This document shows positions 29,242 through 39,117 of a DNA stretch of 64,000 bases, in pieces. Position 1 is the stretch's first letter. The number at the start of each line of letters is the position of its first letter. The notes beneath the pieces are model-generated. The model ran no database searches. It was given only the letters and a program-made list of their open reading frames with translations, and was not told the DNA's origin. Position numbers and translations under genes: made by a program. The stretch is from Burkholderiales bacterium (GTDB lineage: Bacteria > Pseudomonadota > Gammaproteobacteria > Burkholderiales > Burkholderiaceae_C): NCBI GenBank assembly GCA_016191525.1, contig JACPOK010000019.1, positions 62,001 to 126,000 on the forward strand, in the 5' to 3' direction.

Positions 29242-30231
29242 TCAGTCCACCGTGATGCGCTTCTCCTGGATGATTCGCGCATAGCGCTTGCGGTCGTTAT
29301 CGATCAATGTGCTGAACTGCGCGGGCGTGGTGCCTGCAGGCGTCGCGCCCTGCGCCAGCAGCTGCTGGTTCACGTCGGGCGCGGCCAGCACTTCCTTCAC
29401 GTCGGCGGCCAGCTTGTCCACGATGTCCCGGGGCGTGCCGGCGGGTGCCAGCAGGCCGATCCATGAAGCCGACTCATAGCCCGGCACGCCGCTTTCGGCG
29501 ACGGTGGGAACCTCGGGCAGCGCCGGCGAACGCGTGGCACCGGTGACGGCGATCGCGCGCAACTTGCCGGAGCGGATGTGGCCGCTGCTTTCCAAAATTG
29601 TGGCGAACGACATCTGCACGTGGCCCGCGATCAGGTCGGAGATGGCCGGCCCGCCGCCCTTGTACGGCACGTGCAGGATCTTTGTTCCGCTGCTGGTTTC
29701 AAACATTTCACCGGTCAGGTGCATGGAGCCGCCGGCGCCCGAGGTGCTGTAGCTCAGCTTGCCGGGATCGGCTTTCGCCAGGGCGACCAGCTCCTTCACG
29801 TTGCCGGCTTTCACGCCCGGGTTCACCAGCAGCACCAGCGGCAATTCGGCCACCAGTGTCACGGGCACGAAGGCGCTGTCGGCGTTGTAGGGCAGCTTCT
29901 TGTAGAGCGACGGGTTGATGGACTGCGTGCCGATATTTCCCATCAGCAGTGTGTAGCCGTCGGGCTTGGCCTTGGAGACAAAGTCAACGCCCACCACGCC
30001 GGCCGCGCCGGGCTTGTTGTCGATCACCACCGGCTGGCCCCAGCGCAGCGAAAGCTTCTGCGCCACCAGCCGCGCGCCGGTGTCGGTGCCGCCACCCGGT
30101 GGGAAAGGCACGACGATGGTCACGGCCCGCGCGGGCCACGTACCTTGCGCGAACACCGGCAAAGGGCAAACCGCCAGGGCGGCCAAGGCGGCGTGCAGCA
30201 GCACGCCGCGGCGCGGGATGAGCCGGGCCAT
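29242..30231 (-). CDS. Bug-family (TTT) periplasmic substrate-binding protein
   Basis: The 329-aa precursor has a signal peptide (LHAALAALAVCPLPVFAQ) and the Bug motifs VVPFPPGGGTDTGARLVAQKL near 45, NKPGAAGVVGVDFVSKAKPDG near 75-95 and PYKGGGPAISDLIAGHVQMSFA near 185-205. It lies 3 bases after the DHDPS-like gene, so it is cotranslated with it. No cognate TctA/TctB permease is present. It differs from the 27.1 kb paralogue and probably binds a related but not identical acid. Confidence 0.92.
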   Translation of the reverse strand: MARLIPRRGVLLHAALAALAVCPLPVFAQGTWPARAVTIVVPFPPGGGTDTGARLVAQKLSLRWGQPVVIDNKPGAAGVVGVDFVSKAKPDGYTLLMGNIGTQSINPSLYKKLPYNADSAFVPVTLVAELPLVLLVNPGVKAGNVKELVALAKADPGKLSYSTSGAGGSMHLTGEMFETSSGTKILHVPYKGGGPAISDLIAGHVQMSFATILESSGHIRSGKLRAIAVTGATRSPALPEVPTVAESGVPGYESASWIGLLAPAGTPRDIVDKLAADVKEVLAAPDVNQQLLAQGATPAGTTPAQFSTLIDNDRKRYARIIQEKRITVD

Positions 30232-30234
30232 CGC

Positions 30235-31185
30235 TCAGGCGGCTTTGCGCTGCGGCTGGTCCAGCGCGGCCTGGTTGTGGGCCAGCAGCGTCTTCGCGAT
30301 GCCGGCCAGCTCCTTGAGCACGGCCGCGTCGTCGATGGTGGAAAGGAATTCGCCGATCGGCCCGGTGGCGGCGATGCCCGCCAGATCGACCGCGGCATGC
30401 AGGATGCGGATGGGCGAGTAGCCGTCGCGCGCGTCTTCCAGCGGCATGAACAGTTCGCGCACGGCGGCGGCCGTCGCGTCGTCGTTGGCGTGCAGCGCTT
30501 CGCGAATGCGGTTGGACAGTGCCGGGGCCACGCAGGTCGAGCCGGAGGTGAAGGCGCGCAGGCCGAAGCCGCGGAAGTGGTCGATCACCGGGCGCTCGCC
30601 GATGCCGCTGATGATGAGGTCGGCGCCCATCTTCTGCACCAGGTCGGCCAGCACGGCGTCCTGCTTGGGGTCCTTGCGCACGATGGCGTATTTCACGGCG
30701 CAGACGGCGCCGTCCTTCACCAGCGCGGCCACGTCGGCGTTGTTGATGTAGCCCTCGTCCTTGACGTAGGCGATCACCGGCTTGCCATAGCGCGCCGCCA
30801 GTTTGGCGATGCCGCTGGCCGCGCCGGCGGGCGTGGCCGGGAAGCGCAGCGGCAGCACCATGGCGGTGGGGAAGGCGCGCTCGCGCAGCAGCGAGATCTG
30901 TTCGGCGGCCTTGCCGTAGTCGGCGCCCACCGAGGGGATCAGCCAGTCGTTGGCGGCCAGCCGCGGCGTCAGCGCGTCCAGCACCGTGCCCAGTTCGGCC
31001 ACGCCGAGGTTGTAGAAGTTGGCGTTGCCGCCGTACATGAATGTGGTGACGCTGCCGGCGCGCAAGTGGTCCAGCAGCTTCACGTTGGCTTCGATGTTGA
31101 TGCTGCCGTCCGCATGGCGCGGCATGGGCGGAACGGAGATGACGGAGCCGCGCAGGTCGGCGGTGGTGACGGGGGAGGTTTTCAA
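30235..31185 (-). CDS. Dihydrodipicolinate synthase/N-acetylneuraminate lyase-family protein
   Basis: The 316-aa TIM-barrel lyase starts with TTG at 31185 (AGG 10 bases upstream), the first plausible start after the operator. The Schiff-base Lys is in VCAVKYAIVRKD near residue 165, and the Tyr near 135 lies in PVIAYVKDEG. This family condenses or cleaves pyruvate-type keto acids (DapA, NanA, KDG aldolase, keto-deoxyarabinonate dehydratase). With SMP-30 and Bug genes on one transcript it probably handles a sugar-acid derivative. The substrate is inferred from context only. Confidence 0.85.
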   Translation of the reverse strand: MKTSPVTTADLRGSVISVPPMPRHADGSINIEANVKLLDHLRAGSVTTFMYGGNANFYNLGVAELGTVLDALTPRLAANDWLIPSVGADYGKAAEQISLLRERAFPTAMVLPLRFPATPAGAASGIAKLAARYGKPVIAYVKDEGYINNADVAALVKDGAVCAVKYAIVRKDPKQDAVLADLVQKMGADLIISGIGERPVIDHFRGFGLRAFTSGSTCVAPALSNRIREALHANDDATAAAVRELFMPLEDARDGYSPIRILHAAVDLAGIAATGPIGEFLSTIDDAAVLKELAGIAKTLLAHNQAALDQPQRKAA

Positions 31186-31205
31186 GGCGGATCCTGGCAA
31201 GTTGT

Positions 31206-31218
31206 GTTGTTTGACAAC
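31206..31218. promoter_or_regulatory. FadR/GntR-type operator candidate
   Basis: GTTGT-TTG-ACAAC is a perfect palindrome between the GntR gene and the lyase start. A second TTGTAAAG lies 30 bases away. FadR-subfamily operators are commonly short palindromes of this size. A promoter-like TTTACA ... TAAAGT is present on the minus strand. Confidence 0.45.
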
Positions 31219-31249
31219 TTTACCAATTACCGACTGAGTTGTAAAGTCC

Positions 31250-31972
31250 CTACCGGTCCAGGTGCCTATCGAGCAAGCGGTTCCGGGCCTGGTCCAGGTG
31301 ATAACGCATGGCGATGGCCGCGCTATCGGCGTCGCCCACCCGGATGGCGTGGACGATGCGGTCGTGCTCGTCCAGCACCCGCGCCTTGCGCTTTTCGGAG
31401 GCATCGCGGGTCAGCGTCAGCGTGACGTTCATACCGCCCATGACACGGTCGGAGAGCTGGTCCAGCGCTTCCACCAGCATTGAATTGCCCGACGCCACCG
31501 CGATGGCGCGGTGGAAAGCGTAGTCCGCCTCCTTGGCCGCCTGGCCCTGGCCGAACACGTCGCCCAGCGCCTTGCGCGCGTTTTCGATCACGCGCAGCTG
31601 GTCGTCCGTGCGGTTGCGCGCGGCCAGCCGGGCCGAGAGTTCTTCCATCGCCATCCGCAGCTCCAGGCCCTGCAGCACTTCATGCAGGCTGAGCGTGCCG
31701 GTGAGCTCGGCCACCCGCTGGGAGGGGCTGCGCTGCACGTAGGTGCCCGAGCCCTGGCGGGAGATGACCACGCCGTCGCTCTGCAGCCGCTGCAGCGCCT
31801 CGCGCACCACCGGGCGGGACACCGAGAAGCGCTGCGCCAGCTGGTTTTCCGTGGGCATGCGGTCGCCGGCCGAGAAATGGCCGGCCATGATCTCGTCCAG
31901 CAGCTGCCCATAAACCGTGTCGGACAGGCGCGGCCGTTCGATGGGGGAGGCGGGAAGTTCGAGGACCGGCAT
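31250..31972 (-). CDS. FadR-subfamily GntR transcriptional regulator
   Basis: The protein is 240 aa from the Met at 31972; an in-frame Met at 31993 is an alternative and neither has a clear ribosome site. The winged helix is near residues 15-80 (MPTENQLAQRFSVSRPVVREALQRLQSDGVV...RQGSGTYV), followed by a helical FCD effector domain with metal-ligand His/Asp residues (AFHRAIAVASGN, LDEHDRIVHAIRVGD). FCD regulators sense sugar acids, pyruvate, lactate or related acids. It precedes the lyase-Bug-SMP30-Bug unit on the same strand, and the Bug gene at 32.1 kb is divergent, so it probably controls both. Confidence 0.88.
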   Translation of the reverse strand: MPVLELPASPIERPRLSDTVYGQLLDEIMAGHFSAGDRMPTENQLAQRFSVSRPVVREALQRLQSDGVVISRQGSGTYVQRSPSQRVAELTGTLSLHEVLQGLELRMAMEELSARLAARNRTDDQLRVIENARKALGDVFGQGQAAKEADYAFHRAIAVASGNSMLVEALDQLSDRVMGGMNVTLTLTRDASEKRKARVLDEHDRIVHAIRVGDADSAAIAMRYHLDQARNRLLDRHLDR

Positions 31973-32104
31973 GGGCAAGGGTGTTCGGCGCATTCTACAA
32001 ACGCGCCGGGTTCTGCACTGCAAACGCACATGGCAGGGAGAGTCCGGATTGTGGCGCCGCGCCCGTGCAGGCCCAATGCTGCGCATCCCCCAAGGAGAAT
32101 TTCA

Positions 32105-33070
32105 ATGCAACGTCGCCACTTGATCCAGGCCGCCGCCGCCAGCTCCATCGCCATGCCGCTGGCCGCTTTTTCGCAATCGTTCCCGCAGCGCCCGATCAAG
32201 ATGATGATCGGCTTCTCCCCCGGCGGTCCCACCGACATCACCATGCGCCAGCTGGCCGAGAACGCCTCCAGGCACCTGGGGCAGCCGGTGATCGTGGAAA
32301 ACAAGGCGGGCGCCGGCGGCGTGCTGGGCGCCGCGGCGCTGCAAAGCTCGCCGGCGGATGGCTACACCATCGCGCAGCTGCCGCTGGGCATCTTCCGCCT
32401 GCCCTACACCACCAAGATCAACTGGCACCCGGTCAAGGACATCGCGTACATCATCAACGTCACGGGCTACGCCTTCGGCATGGTGGTGCCGGCCGATTCG
32501 CCCCTCAAGACCTGGACCCATTTCGTCGGCTGGGCCAAGGCCAACCCCGGCAGGCTGACCTACGCATCCACCGGCCAGCTGAGCAGCCCGCACCTGACCA
32601 CCGAGCTGATCGCCCAGCACGCGGGCATCGAGCTGCAGCACATTCCATACAAGGGCAGCACCGAGCTGAACCAGGCCGTGGTCGGCGGCCACGTGATGGC
32701 CGCGTCCGACTCCACCGGCTTCGGCCCCATGGTCCAGGCCGGCCGCCTGCGCCTGCTCAACACCTGGGGCGACAAGCGCCTGCCCAAGTTCCCCGATACG
32801 CCCACGCTCAAGGAACTGGGCATCCCCATCGTGCAGGCGTCGCCGTTCGGCTTCGGCGCGCCGCGCGGCACGCCGCCGGCGGTGGTCAAGCGGCTGCATG
32901 ACGCCTTCAAGAAGGCCATGGAAGAGCCCAGCTATGTGCAGGCGCTGGCCAAGTACGACATGCTGCCGATGTACATGAGCACGGCCGGCTACGAAAAGTT
33001 CGCGCAGGACACCTTCGTGCGCGAAAAGGCCCTGATCGAAAAACTCGGCCTGGCGCGCAGCACCAGCTGA
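32105..33070 (+). CDS. Bug-family (TTT) periplasmic substrate-binding protein
   Basis: The 321-aa precursor starts at 32105 with a strong AAGGAG upstream. Signal peptide: LIQAAAASSIAMPLAAFSQ. Bug motifs: IGFSPGGPTDITMRQLAENA near 38-55, ENKAGAGGVLGAAALQSS near 68 and PYKGSTELNQAVVGGHVMAA near 180-198. It is the third Bug gene in 6 kb and is divergent from the GntR regulator. The three differ clearly in sequence, so they are diverged paralogues, not recent copies. Confidence 0.92.
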   Translation: MQRRHLIQAAAASSIAMPLAAFSQSFPQRPIKMMIGFSPGGPTDITMRQLAENASRHLGQPVIVENKAGAGGVLGAAALQSSPADGYTIAQLPLGIFRLPYTTKINWHPVKDIAYIINVTGYAFGMVVPADSPLKTWTHFVGWAKANPGRLTYASTGQLSSPHLTTELIAQHAGIELQHIPYKGSTELNQAVVGGHVMAASDSTGFGPMVQAGRLRLLNTWGDKRLPKFPDTPTLKELGIPIVQASPFGFGAPRGTPPAVVKRLHDAFKKAMEEPSYVQALAKYDMLPMYMSTAGYEKFAQDTFVREKALIEKLGLARSTS

Positions 33071-33075
33071 GACGC

Positions 33076-33864
33076 TCAGCGCGCCAGGATGGCGCGCGCC
33101 ACTTCGGCAAACCCCGCGCCGCGCTCCGACGGCGTGATGTAGCGCGGCGGGTGCGACAGCTCCGCCTCGAAGCGGCGGATGTTCGCCACGCCCACGCTGT
33201 GCGGGAAGTGCTCGAACATCAGCACGTCGTTCGTGGAATCGCCGACGTACACCCACTGGCCGATCTCCTCGTCCAGTTCGCGGTGCAGCAGCTCGCGAAC
33301 GATCCAGCGCGCGCCGGCCAGCTTGTTGTGGTCGCCATACCAGCCGTTGATGTGGATGGAGCTCACCGTGGCGTTCATGCCTTCGTCCTGCATCAGCTTG
33401 ACGACCTGCGCAATGCGCTCGGGCGGCAGCGTCACGTATTCGCCGTGGTCGATGGCGATGTCGGTTTCACGGCCGGCGCTGTCGCGTGACAGCATCGCGC
33501 CCGGCACGCCGGCGACGATGCGGGCCGCCACCTGCTGCATGCGCGCGAAATTGGCGGTTCGCAACTCTTCGTCCTGCTGGTAGAGCTTGCGCAGCGCGCC
33601 GGGCAGCGGCGCATGCGCCAGCGCCACGGCGCCGTTCTCGGCCACGATGGCGTCCACCGGCCACTGCATGGCGAAGGGCTCGCTCCAGCCCACCGGCCGG
33701 CCGGTGATGGGAATGACGTGCAGGCCCGCGTTGCGCAGGTCCTTGATGGCCTGCAGCGCGTCGCCGGTGACCTGGCCCTCGGTGGTGAGTGTGTCGTCGA
33801 TGTCGGTGAACACACCGCGGATGCCGCGGCGGTCTTCTTCGGGCCAGTCGGCAAGGGGCAGCAT
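33076..33864 (-). CDS. HAD-IIB family phosphatase
   Basis: The 262-aa protein has motif I FTDIDDTLT (two Asp, near residue 18), motif II ITGRP near 50, motif III Lys in HNKLAGARW (near 190), and motif IV VYVGDSTNDVLMFEHF (near 213-228). The large cap between motifs II and III places it in the HAD-IIB group (mannosyl-3-phosphoglycerate, sucrose or trehalose phosphate phosphatases). The start at 33864 is chosen as the first good Met after the prfC stop, 4 bases away on the same strand. Substrate unknown. Confidence 0.87.
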   Translation of the reverse strand: MLPLADWPEEDRRGIRGVFTDIDDTLTTEGQVTGDALQAIKDLRNAGLHVIPITGRPVGWSEPFAMQWPVDAIVAENGAVALAHAPLPGALRKLYQQDEELRTANFARMQQVAARIVAGVPGAMLSRDSAGRETDIAIDHGEYVTLPPERIAQVVKLMQDEGMNATVSSIHINGWYGDHNKLAGARWIVRELLHRELDEEIGQWVYVGDSTNDVLMFEHFPHSVGVANIRRFEAELSHPPRYITPSERGAGFAEVARAILAR

Positions 33865-33868
33865 CTTC

Positions 33869-35497
33869 TTATCCCGCGTTCTGCAGAGCCAGGCCCGCGT
33901 GCTCGCGCAGCGGATGGAAATGGATCTTCGGAAAGCGCTCCTGGGCCAGCCGCACGTCATAGGGGCTGGTGCACAGGAAGGCCAGGGTGTTGGCCGCGTC
34001 CAGCGCCATGCGCAAGGGGTAGGCGTCGGTGAAGGCGCGCAGCTCGGCCGGCGTGTCGGCGGTGATCCAGCGCGCCCCGGTGTACTGGCAGCTTTCCAGG
34101 CGGATGTCGGCGTCGTATTCCGCCTTCAGGCGGTGCTGCACCACCTCAAACTGCAGCTGGCCCACCGCGCCCAGCAGCATGGCGCCACCGGCCTCGGGGC
34201 GGAACACCTGGATCGCGCCTTCCTCGCCCAGCTGGGCCAGGCCCTGCTGCAGCTGCTTGGTGCGCAGGGGGTTCCTCAGGATCACCGTCATGAACAGTTC
34301 CGGCGCGAAGAAGGGCAGGCCGGTGAACTGCAGGTTGGCGCCGTCGGTGATGGTGTCGCCCAGCTGCACGCCGCCATGGGTGGTGAAGCCGATGATGTCG
34401 CCGGCGTAGGCCTCTTCCACTGCTTCGCGCCGCTGCGACAGAAACGTGACAACGGACGTTGGCCGCAGTTCCTTGGCGGTGCGCTGCACCTTGAGCTTCA
34501 TGCCCGGGGTGTACCTGCCGGACGCCATGCGCACGAAGGCGATGCGGTCGCGGTGGTTGGCATCCATGTTGGCCTGCACCTTGAAGACGACGCCGGAGAA
34601 GTTGTCGTCATCGGGCTGGATTTCCTTGAGCACCGGCTGCTTGTTGACCATCAGGTGGCTCACCCGCGGCTGTGGCGACGGCGCCAGGTCCACCAGCGCC
34701 TCCAGCACTTCCATCACGCCGAAATTGTTGACGCCGGAGCCGAAGAACACCGGCGTCTGCTTGCCCGCCAGGAAGGCGGCATGGTCCCAGGTCGGCGACG
34801 CGCCCACCGCCAGTTCCATGCTGTCCTCGGCCTCGATGAACTCCTGGCCGAATCGCGCGCGCAACGCTTCGCGGTTGGTGAGCGGCATGGCTTCGAAATC
34901 CTGGGGCAGGCGCTCGCTGCCCGACTCGAACACCGTCATGGCCTCGGTGCGCAGGTTGATGATGCCGCCGAAATTCTTGCCCTTGCCGACCGGCCAGGTC
35001 ATGGGCACGCAGGGCATGCCCAGCTCGCGCTCCACCTCGTCCAGGATGTCCAGCGGCTCGCGCACCTCGCGGTCCATCTTGTTGACGAAGGTGATGATGG
35101 GCGTGTCGCGCTGGCGGCAGACCTCGATCAGCCGCCGCGTCTGCGCTTCCACGCCGTTGGCCGCGTCGATCACCATCAGGGCCGAATCGACGGCGGTGAG
35201 CACGCGGTAGGTGTCCTCCGAGAAATCCTTGTGGCCGGGCGTGTCCAGCAGGTTGATCACGTGGTCGCGGTACAGCATCTGCATCACCGACGAGGCCACG
35301 GAAATGCCGCGCTGCTTCTCGATTTCCATCCAGTCGCTGGTGGCGTGGCGGCTGGCCTTGCGGGCTTTCACCGAGCCGGCGATCTGGATCGCGCCCGAGA
35401 AAAGCAGCAGCTTCTCCGTGAGCGTGGTCTTGCCCGCGTCAGGGTGGGAAATGATGGCAAAGGTGCGGCGGCGCCGGGTTTCGGCCGTATACGACAT
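33869..35497 (-). CDS. prfC: Peptide chain release factor 3
   Basis: At 542 aa this is normal length for RF3, the GTPase that recycles RF1/RF2 from ribosomes. GTPase motifs: G1 ISHPDAGKTTLTEKL near 16-30, G2 region EKQRGISV near 60, G3 DTPGHKDF near 85, G4 NKMD near 138. The RF3-specific domain with FGGIINLRTE and SQRREAVEEAYAGDIIG follows. RF3 acts in the cytoplasm. The HAD gene follows directly on the same transcript. Confidence 0.96.
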   Translation of the reverse strand: MSYTAETRRRRTFAIISHPDAGKTTLTEKLLLFSGAIQIAGSVKARKASRHATSDWMEIEKQRGISVASSVMQMLYRDHVINLLDTPGHKDFSEDTYRVLTAVDSALMVIDAANGVEAQTRRLIEVCRQRDTPIITFVNKMDREVREPLDILDEVERELGMPCVPMTWPVGKGKNFGGIINLRTEAMTVFESGSERLPQDFEAMPLTNREALRARFGQEFIEAEDSMELAVGASPTWDHAAFLAGKQTPVFFGSGVNNFGVMEVLEALVDLAPSPQPRVSHLMVNKQPVLKEIQPDDDNFSGVVFKVQANMDANHRDRIAFVRMASGRYTPGMKLKVQRTAKELRPTSVVTFLSQRREAVEEAYAGDIIGFTTHGGVQLGDTITDGANLQFTGLPFFAPELFMTVILRNPLRTKQLQQGLAQLGEEGAIQVFRPEAGGAMLLGAVGQLQFEVVQHRLKAEYDADIRLESCQYTGARWITADTPAELRAFTDAYPLRMALDAANTLAFLCTSPYDVRLAQERFPKIHFHPLREHAGLALQNAG

Positions 35498-35559
35498 GGC
35501 GGGGGAAAAGCTACGATTATCGCGGCTTCGGGCTGCCCGGCCCTGGAAGCGGATTCGCG

Positions 35560-36660
35560 CTAGGGCCCGCCGCGCTTCTTCCCCGCGCCGAACACTTTTT
35601 CCAGTTCGTACGCGGTGGTCACTTCCAGCTGGTCATAGCCGCAGTCCGCGGGCGGCTTGTCGGGCCGCCAGCGCACGAAGTGAGTGGCATGGCGAAAGCG
35701 CCTGCCCTGCATGTGGTCGTACTTCACCTCGCACACAAGTTCGGGCCGCAGCGGCTCCCATGAAAGGTCCTTGCCGGCGCTCCAGCGGCTCTTGCCGCCC
35801 GGCATGCGGTTGGCGTCTTCGCCTTCCGCGCTGGCCCAGCCGCGCCACGGGTGCTCGTCCATGGCGTTCTTGCGCAGGTGCTCCAGCTCATCGGCCAGCT
35901 GCCTTCGCATCTCCATGGTGAAAGCGGAGGTCACGCCCACATGCTGCAGCGCGCCTGACCCGTCGTACAGGCCCAGCAGCAGCGAGCCCACCGCGTCCTT
36001 CATTTCCTTGTACCAGCGGAACCCCGCCACCACGCAGTCGGCGGTGCGCGAGTGCTTGATCTTCAGCATGGCGCGCTTTCCCGGCTGGTAGGGCGCGAAA
36101 TCGGGCTTGGCCATGACGCCATCCAGCCCCGCTCCTTCGAAGCGATGCAGCCAGTCGGCGGCGACGGCACGGTCGCGCGTCATCGGAGTCAGGTAGACGG
36201 GAGGCCTGGCCGAGCCCAGCAGCTGCTCCAGCCGCGCGCGGCGTTCGGCCTGCGGCAGCGCCATCGTGCTCTTGCCGCCGGCGGCCAGCAGGTCAAAAGC
36301 CACGAAGGACGCCGGGGTCTCCTTCGCCAGCCGGGCCACCCGCGACGGGGCGGGGTGCAGGCGCTGCTGCAGCGCGTCGAAATCCAGCCCGCCGGCGGTG
36401 GCGATCACGATTTCGCCGTCGATCACGCAGCCCCTGGGCAGGATCTCCGTCAGTGCCTTGGCCAGCTCGGGAAAGTAACGGTCCAGCGGCCGCAGGTCGC
36501 GGCTCTGGATGGACACTTCGCCGGCCCGGCGGAACACGATGGCGCGGAAACCGTCCCATTTGGGCTCGAAAAGAAAGCCTTCGCCCGCCGGCAGCTCATC
36601 CGCTACCTTGGCAAGCATGGGTTCGATGGGCGGCGACAGGATGGTGGAAACAAGGGCCAT
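35560..36660 (-). CDS. Stand-alone ATP-dependent DNA ligase (LigC-like)
   Basis: The 366-aa ligase contains the adenylation motif EPKWDGFRA with the nucleophilic Lys34, motif III/IIIa FVAFDLLAAGGK, motif IV DGVMAKP near 185, motif V MLKIKH near 200, and an OB domain with the end motif VRWRPDKPP near 340. It seals nicks by ATP-dependent adenylation. It resembles LigC ligases rather than the LigD fusion, and neither polymerase/nuclease domains nor Ku genes lie nearby. The housekeeping NAD+ ligase is elsewhere, so this is an accessory repair enzyme. It is co-directional with prfC, 62 bases ahead. Confidence 0.9.
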   Translation of the reverse strand: MALVSTILSPPIEPMLAKVADELPAGEGFLFEPKWDGFRAIVFRRAGEVSIQSRDLRPLDRYFPELAKALTEILPRGCVIDGEIVIATAGGLDFDALQQRLHPAPSRVARLAKETPASFVAFDLLAAGGKSTMALPQAERRARLEQLLGSARPPVYLTPMTRDRAVAADWLHRFEGAGLDGVMAKPDFAPYQPGKRAMLKIKHSRTADCVVAGFRWYKEMKDAVGSLLLGLYDGSGALQHVGVTSAFTMEMRRQLADELEHLRKNAMDEHPWRGWASAEGEDANRMPGGKSRWSAGKDLSWEPLRPELVCEVKYDHMQGRRFRHATHFVRWRPDKPPADCGYDQLEVTTAYELEKVFGAGKKRGGP

Positions 36661-36731
36661 GCTGCGTTGTAACCTCAGCCGCCGCGCCGGGGTGAAGGTA
36701 TCTTTCCCGGGCGGGGGTCATCCGATTTCCC

Positions 36732-36737
36732 TATAAT
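36732..36737 (+). promoter_or_regulatory. -10 element of the ahcY operon promoter
   Basis: A perfect TATAAT immediately precedes the SAH riboswitch, with a start expected near 36743, exactly at the riboswitch's 5' end. No good -35 is visible 17 bases upstream. Confidence 0.6.
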
Positions 36738-36741
36738 TGCG

Positions 36742-36830
36742 GCATCCGAGGAGCGTTGCAGCGCCGCAAAGGCGTGAGGCTCGGATTTAATCGCAACCAC
36801 GCTCACCCGCTGTCCTGTGCGGTGAGCGCT
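36742..36830 (+). promoter_or_regulatory. S-adenosylhomocysteine (SAH) riboswitch
   Basis: The P1 stem is ATCCGAG (36744-36750) with CTCGGAT (36780-36786). The conserved GAGGAGCGTTGCAGC follows P1's first strand, and GTGAGGCTCGG closes it. The P4 hairpin is CGCTCACC (36800-36807) with GGTGAGCG (36821-36828), and its CGCTC can pair with GAGCG to make the pseudoknot, as in the known SAH class. It lies 70 bases before ahcY, the usual target, and turns on expression when SAH accumulates. Presence and location are a strong match; regulation is inferred from the family. Confidence 0.92.
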
Positions 36831-36901
36831 TCCCAAGGGAAGCTTCAATACCCTCCCGGATTCCAGCGGTGTTTGCAAACACTTTGCTTTTGGAGCCACC
36901 A

Positions 36902-38335
<1,434 letters not shown>

Positions 38336-38337
38336 AC

Positions 38338-39105
38338 TTGCGCATCGACCAGCTCCTCGTTGAACGCGGCCTGGCCTCCAGCCGGTCGCAGGCGCAGCGC
38401 CTGATCGCCGCCGGCGTGCGGTGGCGCGTGGGCGAGACCTGGAAGGCCGTGGCCAAGAACGGCGACGAGGTGCCGCTGGACGCGCAGGTCGAGCTGCTCG
38501 ACCTGGCCGAGGCGCGCTACGTTTCGCGTGGCGGCCTCAAGCTGGAAGCCGCGTTGAAGGACAGCGGCGTGCAGGTGGCCGGCAAGGCCTGCCTGGACAT
38601 CGGCCAGTCCACCGGCGGCTTCACCGACTGCCTGCTGCAGCAGGGCGCTGCTCAGGTGGTGGGCGTGGACGTGGGCAGCGGGCAATTGCACGCGAAGCTG
38701 CGTTCCGACCCGCGTGTGGTGTGCATAGAAAGCGTCAACGCGCGGCAGCTGTCTGCTACTGATTTGATAGCTGACTACGCAGACGGGCAGCCCGCTGCAG
38801 CCGTTTTCCCCCTGATAACCGGCGACCTGTCGTTCATTTCGCTGACGCTGGTGCTGCCGGCGCTGGTGCCCTTCCTGGCGGACGGCGGTGACTTGCTGAT
38901 GCTGGTGAAGCCGCAGTTCGAGCTGCAGCCCGAGAACATCGGCAAGCACGGCCTGGTGAAAGACCCGGCCGACTACGCGGTGGTGGAAAAGCGCCTGCGC
39001 GACGCCTGCGCGGCGCTGGGCTTGAAGGTGATCGGCTGGCATGACAGCGCGATCACGGGCGGCGACGGCAACCGCGAATTTTTCATTCACGCGAAGAAAA
39101 TGTGA
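38338..39105 (+). CDS. tlyA: TlyA-family rRNA 2'-O-methyltransferase
   Basis: The 255-aa protein starts with TTG at 38338, 2 bases after the ahcY stop. An S4-like RNA-binding domain (LRIDQLLVERGLASSRSQAQRLIAAG) is followed by the FtsJ-like methyltransferase (VSRGGLKLEAAL, DIGQSTGGFTDCLLQQGA as SAM motif I, PQFEL and KDPADY). TlyA methylates 16S/23S rRNA. Residues 140-156 (ATDLIADYADG...) are encoded by the 51-bp palindromic repeat, near the end of a helix and apparently tolerated. Confidence 0.9.
   Translation: MRIDQLLVERGLASSRSQAQRLIAAGVRWRVGETWKAVAKNGDEVPLDAQVELLDLAEARYVSRGGLKLEAALKDSGVQVAGKACLDIGQSTGGFTDCLLQQGAAQVVGVDVGSGQLHAKLRSDPRVVCIESVNARQLSATDLIADYADGQPAAAVFPLITGDLSFISLTLVLPALVPFLADGGDLLMLVKPQFELQPENIGKHGLVKDPADYAVVEKRLRDACAALGLKVIGWHDSAITGGDGNREFFIHAKKM
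38755..38805 (+). repeat. 51-bp palindromic in-frame repeat, copy B
   Basis: GCTACT-N4-TGATAGC, then ACGCA and CGCTGCAGCC. Read by tlyA as A-T-D-L-I-A-D-Y-A-D-G-Q-P-A-A-A-V, the same frame as all other copies. Confidence 0.8.
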
Positions 39106-39117
39106 GAGGGAAGGCAG

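Noticed and set aside
35509..35522. GCTACGATTATCGC before prfC
   Set aside because: Only resembles the repeat core; no second arm or downstream part.
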